Of a stretch of DNA of 5,986 bases, positions 4,654-5,986 are shown in pieces. Under the pieces are notes generated by a model that saw only the letters and a program-made list of their open reading frames with translations, searched no databases and was not told the origin of the DNA. The position numbers and the translations under genes are program-made. The stretch is from an uncultured beta proteobacterium. GTDB taxonomy: Bacteria > Pseudomonadota > Gammaproteobacteria > Burkholderiales > Burkholderiaceae_C. The stretch covers positions 1-5,986 of the forward strand of contig CAILKA010000523.1 of the NCBI GenBank assembly GCA_903834645.1. The letters run 5' to 3'. Position 1 is the first letter of the stretch; every line of letters starts with the position of its first letter.

Positions 4654-5986
4654 TCAGCTGCGCGGCGGCAGCATCTGCGGAGCCGCGAGGAACAGCCCCC
4701 ACAGGCGCACGGCGCTGGCCATCGGATCGGGCTTGCCGGCCGCCTCGAGCTGCTTGGCCAGCGCCTGCACGGTGCTGCGCGCGTCGTCGCGCCGGCCTGC
4801 GCCGAGCTGCGCGATCGCCAGGTTCAGCCGCGCCTCGCTGTCGCGCCGCAGCCCGCCCTTGGCCACGGCCTGCTCCAGCAGCTCGAGCCCCGGGCGGACG
4901 CGCTCGGGCGGCGAGCCCACCGGCAAGGACGCCACCATCGCCCAGCCCAGGTCGGCCAGCCGCGTGCCGTCGCTCGCCTGGCGCGCCGCGGCCTCGCTCG
5001 CGGCGCGGTCGCGCTCATCGCTGGCCAGCGCCCGCTGCACGGCATCGCGCACGCGCGCCAGGTCATCGGCACGGTTGCCCGGCAGCACGCCCGCCTTCTG
5101 CGCGTCCTCCAGCACCGCGGCCGCCTCGCCGGGGTAGCCGATCCTCAGGGCGCGCTCGGCCATCTCCAGCGCCAGGGCCGGGGAATTGATGGCGTTGGCC
5201 ACACGCAGCAGCCGGTACAGCGCCACGAGCGTGCGCTCCGTGAGGTCCGGCGCCTGCGAAGCCCCCGCGGCCAGCTCGGCGTAGTACTCCGGGCGCGGAT
5301 AGGCCCGCGCCAGGCCTTCGAGCGTCGCGCCCGCGTCGGCCGGCTCGTGGCGGCGCTGCAGCGCCCACAGCACGCGCCAGTGCGATTCAGGCATGCCCGC
5401 ACCCGTGCGCTCGGCGTTCTCGCGCCGCGCCTTCCAGCCCTGCAGCGCGCCGCGCTCGTCGCCGCTGAAGCGCAGCCCCTCCAGGCGCATGAGCTGCACC
5501 GAGTCGTCCCGGCCGCCCTTGTCGGCATAGCGCTGCGACCAGCTGAGCACGCGCGCGTAGTCCTTGTCGCGCAGCGCCAGGTCGACCAGGTTCTTCATCA
5601 GCTCGAGCTCGTCGGCGGCGGACACCTCACCGGTGGCGAACGCCGCCTCCAGCGCGCGCGCGCTCACCCCGAAACGCCCCTGGCGCAGCGCGATGGCCGC
5701 GCGCATGCGTTCGAGCGAGTGGCGCTCCCAGGCCGTGAGGTTGGGCAGGGCGTCGGCCGCCTCCAGCCGCGCGGCAGCGGCGTCGAACTTCTCCTCCCGA
5801 AACAGCGTGCGCGCGGCCTCGACGGTATCGCCGAGTTCCTTGCGCACCGCGCGCACGCCCGCATCGGCGGCCGACGCGGGCGCGGAAGCGGGGGCCGCCG
5901 CAGCGGGCGCCGTGCCCTGAGCGCGGGCCGTGCCAGTGCCGGCGCCGGCCAGCGCAAGGAGCGCCAGAGCCCACGCACACAGGGGC
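4654..5986 (-). CDS. exported tetratricopeptide (TPR) repeat protein, N-terminus cut by window edge
   Basis: The frame stays open from the stop at 4654-4656 to the right edge: 443 full codons, missing probably only the start and a few residues. The visible N-terminus (PLCAWALALLALAGAGTGTARA then QG) is a signal-peptide hydrophobic core with a likely cleavage site after ARA, followed by an Ala/Pro-rich linker (about 24-43). A GTG at 5856 could be taken for the start, but it would discard this signal. The rest is helical, with degenerate TPR-like pairs, for example around visible residues 54-118 (including ADALPNLTAWERHSLERMRA), 131-155, 255-300 (LYRLLRVANAINSPALALEMAERALRIG) and 340-405 (GLELLEQAVAKGGLRRDSEARLNLAIAQLGAGRRDDA). 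It resembles, from memory, a betaproteobacterial family of periplasmic TPR proteins, some of which sit beside TonB/ExbB/ExbD genes; that link is unverified here. TPRs bind other proteins, so a periplasmic scaffold role is plausible. No catalytic motif is seen and specific function is unknown. Confidence 0.85.
   Translation of the reverse strand, partial: PLCAWALALLALAGAGTGTARAQGTAPAAAAPASAPASAADAGVRAVRKELGDTVEAARTLFREEKFDAAAARLEAADALPNLTAWERHSLERMRAAIALRQGRFGVSARALEAAFATGEVSAADELELMKNLVDLALRDKDYARVLSWSQRYADKGGRDDSVQLMRLEGLRFSGDERGALQGWKARRENAERTGAGMPESHWRVLWALQRRHEPADAGATLEGLARAYPRPEYYAELAAGASQAPDLTERTLVALYRLLRVANAINSPALALEMAERALRIGYPGEAAAVLEDAQKAGVLPGNRADDLARVRDAVQRALASDERDRAASEAAARQASDGTRLADLGWAMVASLPVGSPPERVRPGLELLEQAVAKGGLRRDSEARLNLAIAQLGAGRRDDARSTVQALAKQLEAAGKPDPMASAVRLWGLFLAAPQMLPPRS

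Noticed and set aside
5854..5856. GTG at 5856 as the start of the TPR gene
   Set aside because: The frame continues upstream to the edge and encodes a clear signal peptide with an ARA cleavage site, so the real start lies beyond the window.
1..5986. CRISPR array, insertion sequence, tRNA, rRNA, toxin-antitoxin or phage genes
   Set aside because: No long direct or terminal inverted repeats, transposase motifs or cloverleaf sequence were seen; nearly all bases are accounted for by housekeeping and transport genes.

Overview
The window is about 6 kb of very GC-rich, gene-dense DNA. Its codon use is strongly G/C at third positions, and the protein sequences resemble Burkholderiales. The divergent queA/recG pair and the wording of the conserved blocks suggest the Comamonadaceae (Acidovorax-like), but this is inference without a database search. 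I see no mobile element, CRISPR array, tRNA or rRNA, and no sign of recent transfer.

Layout from left to right: (1) Bases 1-146 hold a weakly supported open frame on the minus strand that runs off the left edge and begins with a hydrophobic, signal-like segment. (2) Bases 149-173 are a control region: a near-perfect 19-bp Fur box overlapping an extended -10 promoter. (3) Bases 206-1312 (+) encode a secreted ferric-iron-binding protein of the FbpA/FutA type, with the ligand residues His/Tyr, Tyr and Tyr-Tyr all in place. (4) Bases 1305-2435 (-) encode queA, whose stop overlaps the iron-binding gene by 8 bp. (5) A 56-bp divergent spacer leads into (6) recG at 2492-4591 (+). (7) A 62-bp convergent spacer with a hairpin separates recG from (8) a TPR-repeat exported protein on the minus strand, 4654 to beyond the right edge, whose signal peptide is cut by the window end.

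The genes do not form one pathway. The left end is an iron-responsive unit, in which Fur with Fe(II) should block transcription of the iron-binding protein when iron is plentiful. The middle is housekeeping: queuosine tRNA modification and replication-fork repair. The right end is an exported TPR protein of unknown function. Orientation alternates gene by gene, so no multi-gene operon is complete inside the window. I found no evidence of a new biological system. The items most worth a second look are the compact Fur-box/promoter overlap (which also moves the start of the iron-binding gene from 164 to 206), the overlapping convergent stops of an iron-regulated gene and queA, short 12-bp-period repeats in the leader and signal-peptide code, and the edge-truncated TPR gene.
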